Assembly: GCF_034314165.1 (NCBI RefSeq)
Contig: NZ_JAVIWK010000001.1
Location: forward strand, 3,611,001 to 3,675,000
Direction: 5' to 3'
Length of the DNA stretch: 64,000 nucleotides
Source of the DNA: Pseudomonas sp. Bout1
Lineage (GTDB): Bacteria > Pseudomonadota > Gammaproteobacteria > Pseudomonadales > Pseudomonadaceae
Positions 15,672 to 26,267 of the stretch are shown here, in pieces (position 1 is the stretch's first letter; the number at the start of each line of letters is the position of its first letter). The position numbers were made by a program, and so were the translations under genes. The notes beneath the pieces were generated by a model that was not told where the DNA came from, ran no database searches, and worked only from the letters and a program-made list of their open reading frames with translations.

Positions 15672-16141
15672 CCGACTGCCCTGGCAAGAGATGGCTTACT
15701 TTACCGGCACTTGCGGGGCAATGCAGAGAAGATTCTTCAGGAATGCTGCCGCGTGCGGAAAAACCCGACGCACCCCTCTGCGCGCAGCCAGGACCGCTTT
15801 GTGCGTGGCCCTGCTGTTTACCTGAACACTAGCTGTCTACCTGCCAAAAAAACGACTTTTTCATCTGCGTTTCATATTCGTTATACATTTTTGCGCTTAA
15901 TCTTGGCGCTACGACTTGGGAACGAACTGTAATTTGCAGGTTAACTCGTTGATTCCGCTTTACCTTTGCACGTTTTGGTCTTTACTCACGTAAGCCATGG
16001 AAGACCCACTGTGACCTGCCAGGACTGTCGAATGAATGCCACAAATCAACGCTAATCTCGATCGGATGCCCGTCAGCCGAGGCTAATGATTACTGCTGTC
16101 TCTACGCTCCAAGTTGCTCTAACCCCCGAGGTAATGAATCT
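15672..16141 (+). promoter_or_regulatory. 470-bp region upstream of the arn operon
   Basis: No supported gene and no remnant of arnB were seen. The stretch 15840-15960 is AT-rich and contains a direct repeat CGTTTC-N5-CGTTAT around 15868-15884 with 11-bp periodicity, as in PhoP-type boxes, and a single CTTAAT near 15897. The arn promoter most likely lies here. The regulator assignment (PhoP or PmrA) is a weak guess. Confidence 0.35.
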
Positions 16142-17176
16142 TTGAAACCCTACCCAATTCATTGCGTGTCGATCGTTATCCCGGTCTACAACGAACAAGA
16201 AAGCCTGCCTGAACTGCTGCGCCGCACCATGGCTGCCTGCAAACAACTGGCTTACGAATACGAAATCGTCCTGGTGGATGACGGCAGCCGCGACAACTCA
16301 GCGCAATTGCTGGAAGACGCCGCCGCGCTCGAAGGCAGCAACGTGGTCGCGGTCATTCTCAACCGCAACTACGGCCAGCACGCCGCAATCATGGCCGGCT
16401 TCGAACATTGCCGCGGCGACGTGGTGATCACCCTGGACGCCGACCTGCAGAACCCGCCGGAAGAAATCCCGCGTTTAGTCGAGCAGGCCGCCCTGGGCTA
16501 CGACGTGGTTGCCACCGTGCGCAACAACCGCCAGGACTCGGCCTTCCGCCGCTGGCCGTCGCGCTTGATCAACCTTGCGGTACAACGCTCCACGGGCGTC
16601 GCCATGAGCGACTACGGCTGCATGCTGCGCGCTTACCGGCGCACCATCGTCGATGCGATGCTGGCCTGCCGCGAGCGCAGCACCTTCATCCCGATCCTGG
16701 CCAACAGCTTTGCGCGCCACACCACGGAAATCCTGGTGCATCACGCCGAGCGTGAACACGGCGAGTCCAAGTACAGCCCGATGCGCCTGATCAGCCTGAT
16801 GTTCGACCTGCTGACCTGCATGACCACCACGCCATTGCGCTTGTTGAGCATCGTTGGTTTCAGCCTGGCGGCACTGGGCATGATCTTCGCCTTCGCACTG
16901 ATCGTGCTGCGCCTGGCCTTTGGCGCCGGTTGGGCCGGCGACGGCATGTTCGTGCTGTTCGCGGTGCTGTTCGTGTTCACGGGTGGCCAGTTCATCGGCA
17001 TGGGCCTCTTGGGTGAATACCTGGGCCGCATGTACAGCGATGTGCGGGCCCGCCCACGGTTCTTTATTGAAAAAGTGCTGCGCAACCAACCGGCAGCACC
17101 GGCCGAGGCCTTCACGGTCGATGGCCTGACGTCTTCCCACACTTCTACTTCTCCTTCCGATCAGGTTTCGTCATGA
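16142..17176 (+). CDS. arnC: Undecaprenyl-phosphate 4-deoxy-4-formamido-L-arabinose transferase
   Basis: A 344-aa GT2 transferase that moves the formamido-arabinose from UDP to undecaprenyl phosphate at the inner membrane. [44 protein letters not shown] and [16 protein letters not shown] match ArnC, followed by two C-terminal membrane helices. The start is TTG with GAGG 10 bases upstream; the following [15 protein letters not shown] aligns with the family N-terminus, while the nearby ATG is out of frame. It is the first gene of the operon here, a position usually held by arnB. Its end overlaps arnA. Confidence 0.95.
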   Translation: MKPYPIHCVSIVIPVYNEQESLPELLRRTMAACKQLAYEYEIVLVDDGSRDNSAQLLEDAAALEGSNVVAVILNRNYGQHAAIMAGFEHCRGDVVITLDADLQNPPEEIPRLVEQAALGYDVVATVRNNRQDSAFRRWPSRLINLAVQRSTGVAMSDYGCMLRAYRRTIVDAMLACRERSTFIPILANSFARHTTEILVHHAEREHGESKYSPMRLISLMFDLLTCMTTTPLRLLSIVGFSLAALGMIFAFALIVLRLAFGAGWAGDGMFVLFAVLFVFTGGQFIGMGLLGEYLGRMYSDVRARPRFFIEKVLRNQPAAPAEAFTVDGLTSSHTSTSPSDQVSS

Positions 17177-19164
17177 ATTCAAAAGCTGTTGTCTTCGCTT
17201 ACCACGATATTGGCTGTGCTGGTATTGAAGCCCTGCTCAATGCGGGTTACGAAATTGCTGCCGTGTTCACCCATGCCGATGACCCCAAGGAAAACAATTT
17301 CTACGGCTCCGTCGCGCAGCTTTGCGCCCGCAACGGCATCCCGGTGCACGCCCCGGAAGACGCCAACCACCCGCTGTGGATCGAGCGCATCGCCAAGCTC
17401 AACCCCGACTACATCTTCTCGTTCTACTACCGCAACCTGTTGAGCGAAGCCCTGCTGGCCACCGCCAAAAAAGGCGCGTTCAACCTGCACGGCTCGCTGC
17501 TGCCGCAATACCGTGGCCGCGCACCGGCCAACTGGGTGCTGGTCAATGGCGAAACCGAAACCGGCGTGACCCTGCACCGCATGGTCAAGCGTGCCGATGC
17601 CGGCGCGATCCTGGCCCAGCAAAAAGTCGTGATCGAGCGCACCGACACCGGCCTGACCCTGCACGCCAAACTGCGTGAAGCGGCCACCAGCCTGCTGCGC
17701 GATGCCCTGCCGCAACTGGCCCAAGGCAAGCTGGCAGAAACCGCCCAGGACGAGAGCAAAGCCACCTACTTCGGTCGTCGTACCGCAGCAGACGGCAAGC
17801 TGGACTGGAAAAAGCCGGCTGAAGAACTGTTCAACCTGGTGCGTGCCGTTACCCAGCCGTACCCGGGCGCGTTCTGCGCCGTGGGCGAGCACAAGCTGAT
17901 CGTCTGGAGCGCCGAAGTCGTCAAGGGCAACGAAGGCCTGGCCCCTGGCCGCGTGATCAGCGTCAACCCGCTGCGCATCGCTTGCGGTGAAGACTCGCTA
18001 GTGGTCAAGTTCGGCCAGCGCAACGAAAACGGCCTGTACCTGGCCGGCCCTTCCCTGGCAGATGAACTGGGCCTGGTGGACGGTTCCGTACTGCGCGGCG
18101 CCGAGTCGGGCCGCAAGCCACGCCGTACCCGCGTATTGATCCTGGGTGTGAACGGCTTTATCGGTAACCACTTGTCCGAGCGCCTGCTGCGTGACGACCG
18201 TTACGAAATCTACGGCCTGGACATCGGCTCCGACGCCATCGAGCGCCTGCGCAGCCACCCGAACTTCCACTACGTGGAAGGCGACATCAGCATTCACTCC
18301 GAGTGGATCGAGTACCACATCAAGAAGTGCGACGTGGTCCTGCCGCTGGTGGCCATCGCTACCCCGATCGAATACACCCGTAACCCGCTGCGCGTATTTG
18401 AACTGGACTTCGAAGAGAACCTGAAACTGGTTCGCTACTGCGTGAAGTACAACAAGCGCGTGATCTTCCCGTCGACCTCCGAAGTGTATGGCATGTGCCA
18501 GGACCAGTACTTCGACGAAGACACCTCCAACCTGGTGGTGGGCCCGGTCAACAAACAGCGCTGGATCTACTCGGTCTCCAAGCAACTGCTGGACCGCGTG
18601 ATCTGGGCCTACGGCGACAAAGGCCTGAAGTTCACCCTGTTCCGTCCGTTCAACTGGATGGGCCCGCGCCTCGACCGCCTGGACTCGGCCCGTATCGGCA
18701 GCTCCCGCGCCATCACCCAGCTGATCCTGAACCTGGTGGAAGGCACCCCTATCCGTCTGTTCGACGGTGGCGAGCAGAAGCGCTGCTTCACTGATATCGC
18801 CGACGGCATCGAAGCCCTGGCGCGCATCATTGATAACGACAACGATAACTGCAACGGCCAGATCATCAACATCGGCAACCCGGAAAACGAAGCCAGCATC
18901 CGTCAGTTGGGCGAAGAGCTGCTGCGTCAGTTCGAAGCTCACCCGCTGCGCGGCAATTTCCCGCCGTTCGCCGGGTTCCGCGACGTGGAGAGCAAGGCGT
19001 TCTACGGCACCGGTTATCAGGACGTGGCACACCGCAAGCCAAGCATCGACAACGCCAAGCGCCTGCTGAACTGGGAGCCTACCGTCGAGATGAGCGAAAC
19101 CATCGGCAACACCCTGGATTTCTTCCTGCGTGAAGCCATGCTCGAAATCGCGGACAAGCGTTGA
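17173..19164 (+). CDS. arnA: Bifunctional UDP-glucuronate decarboxylase / UDP-Ara4N formyltransferase
   Basis: A 663-aa fusion. The N-terminal formyltransferase domain (about 1-305) has [19 protein letters not shown] with the catalytic Asn/His, and RADAGAI with the Asp. The C-terminal SDR decarboxylase (about 315-660) has [19 protein letters not shown] and [10 protein letters not shown] with Tyr and Lys. The C-terminal domain makes UDP-Ara4O; the N-terminal domain formylates UDP-Ara4N. The intervening transamination needs ArnB, which is not encoded nearby. It overlaps arnC by four bases. Confidence 0.97.
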   Translation: MNSKAVVFAYHDIGCAGIEALLNAGYEIAAVFTHADDPKENNFYGSVAQLCARNGIPVHAPEDANHPLWIERIAKLNPDYIFSFYYRNLLSEALLATAKKGAFNLHGSLLPQYRGRAPANWVLVNGETETGVTLHRMVKRADAGAILAQQKVVIERTDTGLTLHAKLREAATSLLRDALPQLAQGKLAETAQDESKATYFGRRTAADGKLDWKKPAEELFNLVRAVTQPYPGAFCAVGEHKLIVWSAEVVKGNEGLAPGRVISVNPLRIACGEDSLVVKFGQRNENGLYLAGPSLADELGLVDGSVLRGAESGRKPRRTRVLILGVNGFIGNHLSERLLRDDRYEIYGLDIGSDAIERLRSHPNFHYVEGDISIHSEWIEYHIKKCDVVLPLVAIATPIEYTRNPLRVFELDFEENLKLVRYCVKYNKRVIFPSTSEVYGMCQDQYFDEDTSNLVVGPVNKQRWIYSVSKQLLDRVIWAYGDKGLKFTLFRPFNWMGPRLDRLDSARIGSSRAITQLILNLVEGTPIRLFDGGEQKRCFTDIADGIEALARIIDNDNDNCNGQIINIGNPENEASIRQLGEELLRQFEAHPLRGNFPPFAGFRDVESKAFYGTGYQDVAHRKPSIDNAKRLLNWEPTVEMSETIGNTLDFFLREAMLEIADKR

Positions 19165-20048
19165 TGCAAGCAGGTCTACGCATCGACGTCGACACCTACC
19201 GAGGCACCCGTGAAGGGGTGCCAAGGTTGTTGGAGTCGCTTGATGAAGCCGGGGTCAAGGCGACCTTCTTCTTCAGCGTCGGGCCGGACAACATGGGGCG
19301 CCACTTGTGGCGCCTGATCCGCCCGCAGTTTTTGTGGAAGATGCTGCGCTCCAATGCTGCAGGCCTGTACGGCTGGGATATTTTGCTGGCCGGCACTGCC
19401 TGGCCGGGCAAACCCATTGGCCGCGACCTGGGGCACTTGATGCGCCAGGCCAAGGCCGCCGGGCATGAAGTCGGTTTGCACGCCTGGGACCACCACGGCT
19501 GGCAAGCCAACACCGCAAGCTGGAGCGATGCACAGCTGATCGAACAGATTCGCCGTGGCGTCGATACCTTGAGCGACATTCTCGGTGAGCGCATCGACTG
19601 TTCAGCCGCCGCTGGCTGGCGTGCCGATGAGCGCGTGGTGCAAGCCAAGCAACAATTCAACTTCCGTTACAACAGCGATTGCCGTGGTACCAGCCTGTTC
19701 CGGCCAACCCTGGCGGATGGCAGTGCCGGCACGCCACAAATTCCGGTAGACATGCCGACCTTCGACGAAGTCGTGGGTCCGGTGGTGGCCGCCAAGGATT
19801 TCAACGCGTACATCCTCGACCGCTTCAAGCCGTCGAAGCTCAACGTTTATACGATCCACGCAGAAGTAGAAGGGATTCTGATGGCCAATGATTTTCGCCA
19901 GTTGCTCGCCCAGGCAGGGCAGCGCGGCATCGCGTTTAAACCGTTGGGTGACCTGTTGCCCGCCGACCCGGCCACCTTGCCCCAGCAACAGCTGGTGCGC
20001 GGTGTACTGAGCGGCCGTGAAGGCTGGCTCGGAGTGCAAAAGGCATGA
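19164..20048 (+). CDS. arnD: 4-deoxy-4-formamido-L-arabinose-phosphoundecaprenol deformylase
   Basis: A 294-aa polysaccharide-deacetylase-like enzyme that removes the formyl group before transfer to lipid [20 protein letters not shown] at the start provides the metal-binding Asp, [15 protein letters not shown] the HxxxH-type site, and [10 protein letters not shown] the C-terminal His. The ATG overlaps the arnA stop codon (TGATG), so the two are coupled. Confidence 0.96.
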   Translation: MQAGLRIDVDTYRGTREGVPRLLESLDEAGVKATFFFSVGPDNMGRHLWRLIRPQFLWKMLRSNAAGLYGWDILLAGTAWPGKPIGRDLGHLMRQAKAAGHEVGLHAWDHHGWQANTASWSDAQLIEQIRRGVDTLSDILGERIDCSAAAGWRADERVVQAKQQFNFRYNSDCRGTSLFRPTLADGSAGTPQIPVDMPTFDEVVGPVVAAKDFNAYILDRFKPSKLNVYTIHAEVEGILMANDFRQLLAQAGQRGIAFKPLGDLLPADPATLPQQQLVRGVLSGREGWLGVQKA

Positions 20049-21700
20049 TCCGGCGCTGGGCCCTGCCCCTGCTCCTGCTGGCTTTCGGGGTGTTCTACCT
20101 GATCCCGCTCGCCACCCACGGGTTGTGGATTCCCGATGAAACCCGCTATGCGCAGATCAGCCAGGAAATGCTGCTGACCGGCAAATGGGCCTCGCCGCAC
20201 TTTATGGGGATTCGCTACTTCGAAAAACCCGCAGCCGGCTACTGGATGATCGCGCTGGGCCAGGCGATTTTCGGCCAGAACCTGTTCGGCGTGCGTTTCG
20301 CCTCGGCCTTGAGCACCGGCTTGAGCATCCTGCTGGTGTACTTCGTGGCCCGGCGTTTGTGGAACGACCCGCGCAAGAGCCTGGTCAGCGCCGTGCTGTA
20401 CATGAGTTTCGTCAGCGTGGCGTTCCTGGCGGGCTACGCCAACCTCGATCCGCAGTTCACCTTCTGGGTCAACCTGACCGGGGCTGCGCTGTGGTTCTGC
20501 TTCGACAGCACCACCACCCGTGGCCGCCTGTGGTCGTGGGCCTTGCTCGGGTTCGCCTGCGGCATGGGCTTCATGACCAAGGGTTTCCTCGCCTGGTTGC
20601 TGCCAGTGCTGATCGCCCTGCCCTACATGATCTGGCAAAAGCGCCTACGTGAATTGCTCACCTATGGCCTGGTGGCCGTGGTGGTGGCAATTATCGTGAG
20701 CCTGCCCTGGGCGCTGATGGTGCATGCCCAGGAACCGGATTACTGGAACTTCTTCTTCTGGCACGAGCACATCCAGCGCTTCGCCGGCGACGATGCCCAG
20801 CACGCCGAGCCGTTCTGGTACTACCTGCCGCTGCTGGTCGGGTTCAGCCTGCCGTGGATGGCGTTGCTGCCGTCCACCGTGAAACAGGCCTGGCTGGAAA
20901 AACGCAGCGCCAAAATCGCCTTCCTGCTGCTGTGGCTGCTGATGCCGCTGGCGTTCTTCAGCCTGGCCAAAGGCAAGCTGCCGTCCTACATCATGCCGTG
21001 CCTGCTGCCGCTGGCGCTGCTGATGGGCCACACATTGGCCCACAAGCTGGCCCAGGCCCGTGGCCGCGTGCTGCGGATCAACGGCTGGCTGAACCTGATC
21101 ATCGGCGTGCTCGGGCTGCTGGCCCTGACCTGGTTCCAATTGAAAAAGCCGGTGTATGAGCATGGCCAGGAAACCTTAAGCCTGGTGCTGGTGTTCGTGT
21201 TCCTGTTCGGCTGGATCATCGCCAATTTGCTGCAAGCCGCCCGCCCGCTGCATATGTGGGCCGCGCCGGTAATCGGCAGTTGGTTGCTGGTGGCGCTGGT
21301 ACCTGCGGCGTTGCCGCACTCGGTGGTTTATAACAAGACCCCGGACCAGTTCATCATCGACCACCTACAGGAGTTGCAGCCGACCACCGCGTTGTTGAGC
21401 AACGACCTGGGGGCCGCCTCGGCCTTGTCGTGGCGCCTGCAACGCCCTGAAGTGATGCTTTACAACACCGTTGGCGAAGTGAAATACGGCATCGCCTTCC
21501 CGGACACCGCTTACCGCAAGATCGATGCCGCCAGCGTCCAGCAATGGATGAGCGAGGCGCGCAAACAGGGTTCGGTGGGCGTGGTCATGCGGGTCAAGGG
21601 TGACGACGAGCGCCAGGAAGTAGACCTGCTGCCTAAAGATGGCAAGCGTTACGAGCAAGGCAATATCGTGATCCTGATCTTCCCGCAGAGCGCGCCATGA
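20045..21700 (+). CDS. arnT: Lipid IVA 4-amino-4-deoxy-L-arabinosyltransferase
   Basis: A 551-aa GT-C membrane enzyme that adds Ara4N to lipid A phosphates in the periplasm, giving polymyxin resistance. The N-terminal helix is followed by [19 protein letters not shown] (catalytic Asp/Glu loop), then [21 protein letters not shown]. About 12 membrane segments and a C-terminal periplasmic domain follow. It overlaps arnD and arnE by four bases each. Confidence 0.97.
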   Translation: MIRRWALPLLLLAFGVFYLIPLATHGLWIPDETRYAQISQEMLLTGKWASPHFMGIRYFEKPAAGYWMIALGQAIFGQNLFGVRFASALSTGLSILLVYFVARRLWNDPRKSLVSAVLYMSFVSVAFLAGYANLDPQFTFWVNLTGAALWFCFDSTTTRGRLWSWALLGFACGMGFMTKGFLAWLLPVLIALPYMIWQKRLRELLTYGLVAVVVAIIVSLPWALMVHAQEPDYWNFFFWHEHIQRFAGDDAQHAEPFWYYLPLLVGFSLPWMALLPSTVKQAWLEKRSAKIAFLLLWLLMPLAFFSLAKGKLPSYIMPCLLPLALLMGHTLAHKLAQARGRVLRINGWLNLIIGVLGLLALTWFQLKKPVYEHGQETLSLVLVFVFLFGWIIANLLQAARPLHMWAAPVIGSWLLVALVPAALPHSVVYNKTPDQFIIDHLQELQPTTALLSNDLGAASALSWRLQRPEVMLYNTVGEVKYGIAFPDTAYRKIDAASVQQWMSEARKQGSVGVVMRVKGDDERQEVDLLPKDGKRYEQGNIVILIFPQSAP

Positions 21701-22044
21701 CCACACTGCTCCTGTTATTGGGCGCCTGCCTCCTGACGTGCATGGGCCAGGTGTCCCAGAAGTTTGCCGTGGAAAGCTGGCGTGGCCAGCCGGACGGTTG
21801 GGCCTTGAAGCTGCGCTCGCCGTGGTTGTGGTCGGCGCTGGTGTGCCTGGGCCTGGGCTTGCTGGTGTGGCTGCTGGTGTTGCAACGCCTCGAAGTCGGC
21901 ATCGCCTACCCCATGCTCAGTCTCAACTTTGTATTAGTCACCCTGGTGGCGCGCTTTGTGTTCCACGAACACATCGATGGCCGCCACTGGTTCGGCGTGC
22001 TGCTGGTGATTGCCGGCGTTGTGTTGCTGGGGCGCCAGGTATGA
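21697..22044 (+). CDS. arnE: Ara4N-phosphoundecaprenol flippase subunit ArnE
   Basis: A 115-aa SMR-type protein with four membrane helices ([20 protein letters not shown] at the start, [20 protein letters not shown] centrally). With ArnF it is thought to flip undecaprenyl-phosphate-Ara4N across the inner membrane. It overlaps both neighbours by four bases. Confidence 0.95.
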   Translation: MTTLLLLLGACLLTCMGQVSQKFAVESWRGQPDGWALKLRSPWLWSALVCLGLGLLVWLLVLQRLEVGIAYPMLSLNFVLVTLVARFVFHEHIDGRHWFGVLLVIAGVVLLGRQV

Positions 22045-22454
22045 GTCGCACCCGCGGTTTTGCCCTGGCCCTGGGCAGCGTGGCACTGGTGAGCACTGCC
22101 CAGCTGGGCATGCGCTGGAGCATGACGCGCCTGCCGCTGCCCACCGAATGGCTGACAGCACTCAACACTGGCGCCATCGACCTGGGCGCACTGGGCGTAG
22201 TGATCCTCGCGATCTTCGCCTACGCCCTGTCGATGCTCTGCTGGCTTGGCGCGCTCAAAGACCTGCCACTGGGCCGCGCCTATTCGCTGCTCAGTATCAG
22301 CTACGCCTTGGTCTACCTGCTGGCCGCCAGCCTGCCGGTGTTCAACGAATATTTTTCGCTTTCAAAAACTGCGGGGGTGGCCTTGGTCATCCTCGGAGTC
22401 CTGACTATCAACTCTCGTCGTGCTAGCACTACAAGTCCCAGGAATGCCCCATGA
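22041..22454 (+). CDS. arnF: Ara4N-phosphoundecaprenol flippase subunit ArnF
   Basis: A 137-aa SMR-type partner of ArnE with four hydrophobic segments; [20 protein letters not shown] is the conserved third-helix region. The ATG overlaps the arnE stop codon (ATGA), and the end overlaps ugd. A longer reading beginning at 21738 is out of frame with arnE and is not used. Confidence 0.94.
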   Translation: MSRTRGFALALGSVALVSTAQLGMRWSMTRLPLPTEWLTALNTGAIDLGALGVVILAIFAYALSMLCWLGALKDLPLGRAYSLLSISYALVYLLAASLPVFNEYFSLSKTAGVALVILGVLTINSRRASTTSPRNAP

Positions 22455-23830
22455 AAATCAGTGTATTTGGTAGTGGTTACGTCGGTCTGGTGCAGGCCAC
22501 CGTATTGGCCGAAGTCGGTCACGATGTCATCTGCATGGACGTAGACGAGAACAAGGTCAAGTTGCTGCAACAGGGCCACGTGAGCATTTTCGAGCCGGGC
22601 CTGGCGGCGATGGTCAAGGAAAACCTCGAAGGCGGACGCCTGACGTTTACCTATGACGAAAAACTGGCTGTCGAACACGGCGAAGTGCTGTTCATCGCCG
22701 TGGGCACGCCATCGGATGAAGACGGCTCGGCCGACCTCAAATACGTGCTGTCGGTGGGCGATGCGGTGGCCCGTCACCGGGTACAACCGGTGATCCTGGT
22801 AGAAAAATCCACCGTGCCCGTCGGCACTGGCGACACCTTGCGCGCGCACATGGAAAAAGCCCTGCACCTGGCCGGCCGCCACCTGGAATTCGATATCGTC
22901 TCCAACCCGGAATTCCTCAAGGAAGGTTCGGCCGTTGCCGACTGCCGCCGCCCGGACCGGATCGTCATCGGCTGCGAGCGCGAAGAAGTGCGCGACGTGA
23001 TGCGCGAACTGTACGCGCCGTTCAACCGCAACCACGACCGCATCATCTTCATGGACCTGCGCAGCGCCGAACTGACCAAGTACGCCGCCAACTGCATGCT
23101 GGCCACCAAGATCAGCTTTATCAACCAGATCGCTGAACTGGCCGAACACCTGGGCGCCGACATCGAAGCCGTGCGCCTGGGCATTGGTGCCGACTCGCGC
23201 ATCGGTTATCACTTTATCTACCCGGGCTGCGGTTATGGCGGTTCGTGCTTCCCTAAAGACATGCGCGCCCTGATCCACAGCGCCAAGGCCGCCAACTGCT
23301 CCAGCGACCTGCTGGAGGCCGTGGAAGCGATCAACCAGCGCCAGAAAAGCAAGCTGTTCGAACGCGCCAATGCGTTCTTCAAGGGCGACCTCAAGGGCAA
23401 GACGTTTGCCTTGTGGGGCCTGGCGTTCAAGCCCAACACCGACGACATGCGCGACGCGCCAAGCCGGGTGCTGATGGAAGCCCTGTGGGCCGCCGGCGCC
23501 AACGTGCGCGCGTTTGACCCCGAAGCCATGCAGGAAACCCAACGCATCTACGGTGATGACCCGCGCCTGATGCTGATGGGCACCCCGGAATCGACACTGA
23601 GCGGCTCCGACGCCTTGATCATTTGCACCGAATGGCAGCAGTTCAAGGCCCCGGACTTCGACTTGATCCAGCAACGCCTGAAAACCCCGGTGATCTTCGA
23701 CGGGCGCAACCTGTACGACGGCGAGCGCCTGGCGCGCAAGGGCATCCAGTACTTCCCGATGGGCCGTGGTGATTCCTGCAACTTGCCGATCCCCCAGCAA
23801 AACTGGGTGCCTCAGGCCGAGGAAGCCTAA
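22451..23830 (+). CDS. ugd: UDP-glucose 6-dehydrogenase
   Basis: A 459-aa enzyme that oxidises UDP-glucose twice to UDP-glucuronate, the ArnA substrate. The NAD-binding start is [20 protein letters not shown]; the catalytic Cys lies in [10 protein letters not shown]; a C-terminal UDP-binding domain follows from about residue 310 ([18 protein letters not shown]). It belongs to the operon, overlapping arnF by four bases. Confidence 0.96.
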   Translation: MKISVFGSGYVGLVQATVLAEVGHDVICMDVDENKVKLLQQGHVSIFEPGLAAMVKENLEGGRLTFTYDEKLAVEHGEVLFIAVGTPSDEDGSADLKYVLSVGDAVARHRVQPVILVEKSTVPVGTGDTLRAHMEKALHLAGRHLEFDIVSNPEFLKEGSAVADCRRPDRIVIGCEREEVRDVMRELYAPFNRNHDRIIFMDLRSAELTKYAANCMLATKISFINQIAELAEHLGADIEAVRLGIGADSRIGYHFIYPGCGYGGSCFPKDMRALIHSAKAANCSSDLLEAVEAINQRQKSKLFERANAFFKGDLKGKTFALWGLAFKPNTDDMRDAPSRVLMEALWAAGANVRAFDPEAMQETQRIYGDDPRLMLMGTPESTLSGSDALIICTEWQQFKAPDFDLIQQRLKTPVIFDGRNLYDGERLARKGIQYFPMGRGDSCNLPIPQQNWVPQAEEA

Positions 23831-23833
23831 GAC

Positions 23834-25456
23834 GTGGACAAAGTTCAGCCGCCCCTGCTCAACCAAACGATCCGCCAACACTCCTGGGTGCTGGGGCTCC
23901 TGGCATTGGTCCTGTTCATCGCAGGCAACTGGAACCAGGCAATCATCGGCTTTGATTCGCGCTTCGTGCTGTTTGCCCAGGAAATGCTGCGCCATGGGCC
24001 GGGTTTTTTCCCCACGACCTATGGCCAGCCTTATGCCGACTACCTGGCAACCTCGACGCTGATGACTTGGCTGTTGTCGTTGCCCTTTGGGCAGGTCACC
24101 AGCCTGACGGCCTGGCTGCCGACCGCCATTGCCTCGGCGCTGATCGTGGTGCTGATCTACCGGCTGACGGCGCCCTACTCCCGGCGCTGGGCGTTGTTGA
24201 GCATCGCGGTGTTGCTACTCAGCAGTACCTTTATCAGTGAAACCCGTGCGGTGTCCCTCGACCAGATGCTGGCCGCGGTGGCCCTGGCGGTGTTTTACCT
24301 GGGTTATGCCCATGATCACTTCGGCGCGGGCAAGCGCCTGCACTGGCTGTTTTTGCTGCTGATCCTGGGCTTCGCGATCCGTGGGCCGATCGGCCTGGTG
24401 GTTCCCACCGGCATGCTGTGCAGCTACTACCTGATTAACCGCCAATGGCGGCAATTGTTCAGCTTTGGCTTGCTGGCCCTGGCGTTGCTGGCTGCGTGTG
24501 TCGGCCTGCTGTTGCTGCTGGCCAAGCTCAGTGGCGGTGAGGCGTTCATGCAGGACGTGATCCGCATGCAGTTCCTCGGGCGCATGGACGGTTCCGAAGG
24601 CTCCGGCAGCATGCTGTATTACTTCAGCAGTTCGCTGGGCAACTACGCGCCGGCTTATCCGCTGGCCGTGCTGGCCCTGATTGCGGTGGCGGCGGGTGCT
24701 CGCGAGAACAACGGGCCGGCGCTGAAACTGGTGCTGTACTGCCTGGCCGCCGGCCTGATCGTGATGATCGGGTTATCGGTACCCCAGGCGAAAAAGGCCC
24801 GTTATGTACTGCCGATGTTGCCGATGGCGGCAATCATCGCCGCGTATCCGTTCCAGGTGGCACGCGGAACGCTCTTCGCCGGGCTGCGCGGGTTGATGCT
24901 GGTGCTGTGGACGGCGATTCCCGGTTTGTTGATTGCCGGTTTGTTCGTAGCGCGTCATCGCTTCCCGGAGCAGATAGGCAGCCTCAACCCGGTGTTCGGC
25001 ATACTCATCGCGCTCCAGGTCGTGGCACTGGGTTTTCTGTTCAACCGGCGCCTTCGCTACCTGGGCCCGGCCTTTGTCGCCGTCCTGGCGGCGTGGCTCG
25101 CCTATATCGTGATGGTCGAGCCGCTGGAGCGCCGCTTGTATGACACGCGCACCTTTACCCTCCAGGCCCATGCACTGATCCAGCAACAACCGGCACCGCT
25201 GGTGCTGCACGCACTGGGCAAGGATGCGAAAGCGATCAAGTTCATGGTCAACCTTGATTGCGACCGCGTGCCATTGTTTACCCAGCAGCCCGCTGAACTG
25301 ACGCCTGTGCAGGCGCCCGCCTGGCTGATCATGAGCCAGGCCGACTATGACGGCTTGAGCGACCCACGCTTTCGTTCATTAGTCCCGGTGCTGAACGGCC
25401 AGTTCGACAAAAACCCCTACGTACTGCTGCACTTGACCAAAACGGCACAACCTTGA
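23834..25456 (+). CDS. ArnT-like GT-C family glycosyltransferase
   Basis: A 540-aa multi-spanning protein related to ArnT/PMT-type enzymes, but distinct from the ArnT three genes upstream. The GT-C periplasmic loop carries FDSRFVLFAQEMLRHG and YGQPYADYLATSTLM, corresponding to the DETRYA and [10 protein letters not shown] regions. The Asp/Glu pair is not obviously conserved (FDSRF instead of PDETRY). It starts with GTG, preceded by GAGGAAG, three bases after the ugd stop, so it is the last gene of the operon. It may transfer another undecaprenyl-linked sugar to the envelope; substrate unknown. Confidence 0.8.
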   Translation: MDKVQPPLLNQTIRQHSWVLGLLALVLFIAGNWNQAIIGFDSRFVLFAQEMLRHGPGFFPTTYGQPYADYLATSTLMTWLLSLPFGQVTSLTAWLPTAIASALIVVLIYRLTAPYSRRWALLSIAVLLLSSTFISETRAVSLDQMLAAVALAVFYLGYAHDHFGAGKRLHWLFLLLILGFAIRGPIGLVVPTGMLCSYYLINRQWRQLFSFGLLALALLAACVGLLLLLAKLSGGEAFMQDVIRMQFLGRMDGSEGSGSMLYYFSSSLGNYAPAYPLAVLALIAVAAGARENNGPALKLVLYCLAAGLIVMIGLSVPQAKKARYVLPMLPMAAIIAAYPFQVARGTLFAGLRGLMLVLWTAIPGLLIAGLFVARHRFPEQIGSLNPVFGILIALQVVALGFLFNRRLRYLGPAFVAVLAAWLAYIVMVEPLERRLYDTRTFTLQAHALIQQQPAPLVLHALGKDAKAIKFMVNLDCDRVPLFTQQPAELTPVQAPAWLIMSQADYDGLSDPRFRSLVPVLNGQFDKNPYVLLHLTKTAQP

Positions 25457-25459
25457 TAC

Positions 25460-25503
25460 CTGGCAATGGGATAAGCAGCGCCGACCGCTTATCCCATTGC
25501 CAG
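25460..25503. terminator. Long hairpin ending the arn operon
   Basis: CTGGCAATGGGATAAGC pairs perfectly over 17 bp with GCTTATCCCATTGCCAG around a 10-base loop, three bases after the stop codon. The lack of a T-run makes it atypical, but its position fits a transcription end or mRNA-protecting hairpin. Confidence 0.6.
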
Positions 25504-25506
25504 TAG

Positions 25507-25577
25507 TGTCCGTAGTTATAATTCAAAGTGCATGTAAGAAACTTCTTTCTACTTGCAACTTCGAAACTTTACGGACA
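25507..25577. repeat. 71-bp imperfect palindrome
   Basis: The segment begins TGTCCGTA and ends TTACGGACA, and its two halves are imperfect inverted copies. In the left half ATTCAAAGTGCATGTAAGAAA matches, in inverted form, TTTCTACTTGCAACTTCGAA in the right half, with a central AGAAA-CTTC-TTTCT. It lies in the 425-bp gap before the 91-aa gene; the remaining bases of that gap show no other supported feature. It may be a regulatory site, a cruciform or a small mobile repeat. Confidence 0.55.
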
Positions 25578-25881
25578 GTAACTATCGAGAAAAATCCTAC
25601 GCACCTATCCGCAATCAGCAACGCAACGCCCCCTTCCCGCCCCAAGTCCCCGTCTGTAGACTCGCCTGCCACGTGAGTTAATTATTTAATACCTTCTAAC
25701 TATTTTCGGAAGCGCCCAGCTGCGGTGTAGGGCCTTGCTGGTCTTTTCGCAAGACACCCGACGGAACTAGCACCCAGCCCTGACGCCCGACATGCGTGAT
25801 TAAAGAAACAGCCGCAATAACAATAAATACGTTTTAAACAGCACTTCGCACTGCCGTTTATTCCATTTAGAGGAATGTTCT

Positions 25882-26157
25882 GTGTCCGACCATCGATTAC
25901 CCGCCCCTTCCAACTCTGACGGCGTTGCACCCTTATCTCGCGACAAGGTAAATGTGGGTTACCTCCCGCTGCCAAAACTGGATCGGCTCATGGAGTTGCG
26001 CGATGCACTGGTGGTACTCAAGGGGCCGTTGGCGAATGATCCCTCCCTGCGGGAAAACGTACAGAACCTGCTGATTAACGAGGAAACCCGTGACCGGGTG
26101 CTGGGCAAAATCGGCAGCCCCCTGCCGCCCCCCATCCGCCTGATACCCTTCGACTAG
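25882..26157 (+). CDS. Small hypothetical protein
   Basis: A 91-aa protein that I do not recognise. It starts with GTG preceded by GAGGA. The N-terminal third is polar and probably disordered; the middle (LPKLDRLMELRDALVVLKGP) and the following segment (NVQNLLINEETRDRVLGKIG) look helical, and the tail is proline-rich (SPLPPPIRLIPFD). No signal peptide, membrane segment or cysteine is present. It is a single gene with a long upstream region (425 bp) and ends before an intrinsic terminator. Confidence 0.6.
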   Translation: MSDHRLPAPSNSDGVAPLSRDKVNVGYLPLPKLDRLMELRDALVVLKGPLANDPSLRENVQNLLINEETRDRVLGKIGSPLPPPIRLIPFD

Positions 26158-26267
26158 GGTGGCTTACTGCAAAAATACTGCACTTGACCTGCATTAATAT
26201 GCATTGGCCGCAACCGTGGCCGGTGGGCACACTGCACAGGTTCCTCCCCCAAATGCAGGAACTTTTT

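Noticed and set aside
16036..16086. Short open frame before arnC as a leader peptide
   Set aside because: It has no ribosome-binding site, no codon run suggesting attenuation and no terminator hairpin after it.
22313..23995. 560-codon open frame on the - strand
   Set aside because: It is antisense to arnF and ugd, whose products are clearly recognisable.
25533..25550. A true GacA upstream activating site
   Set aside because: Only the TGTAAG half is intact; the second half differs from CTTACA at two positions and no GGA-rich small RNA sequence follows. It is kept only as part of the palindrome finding.
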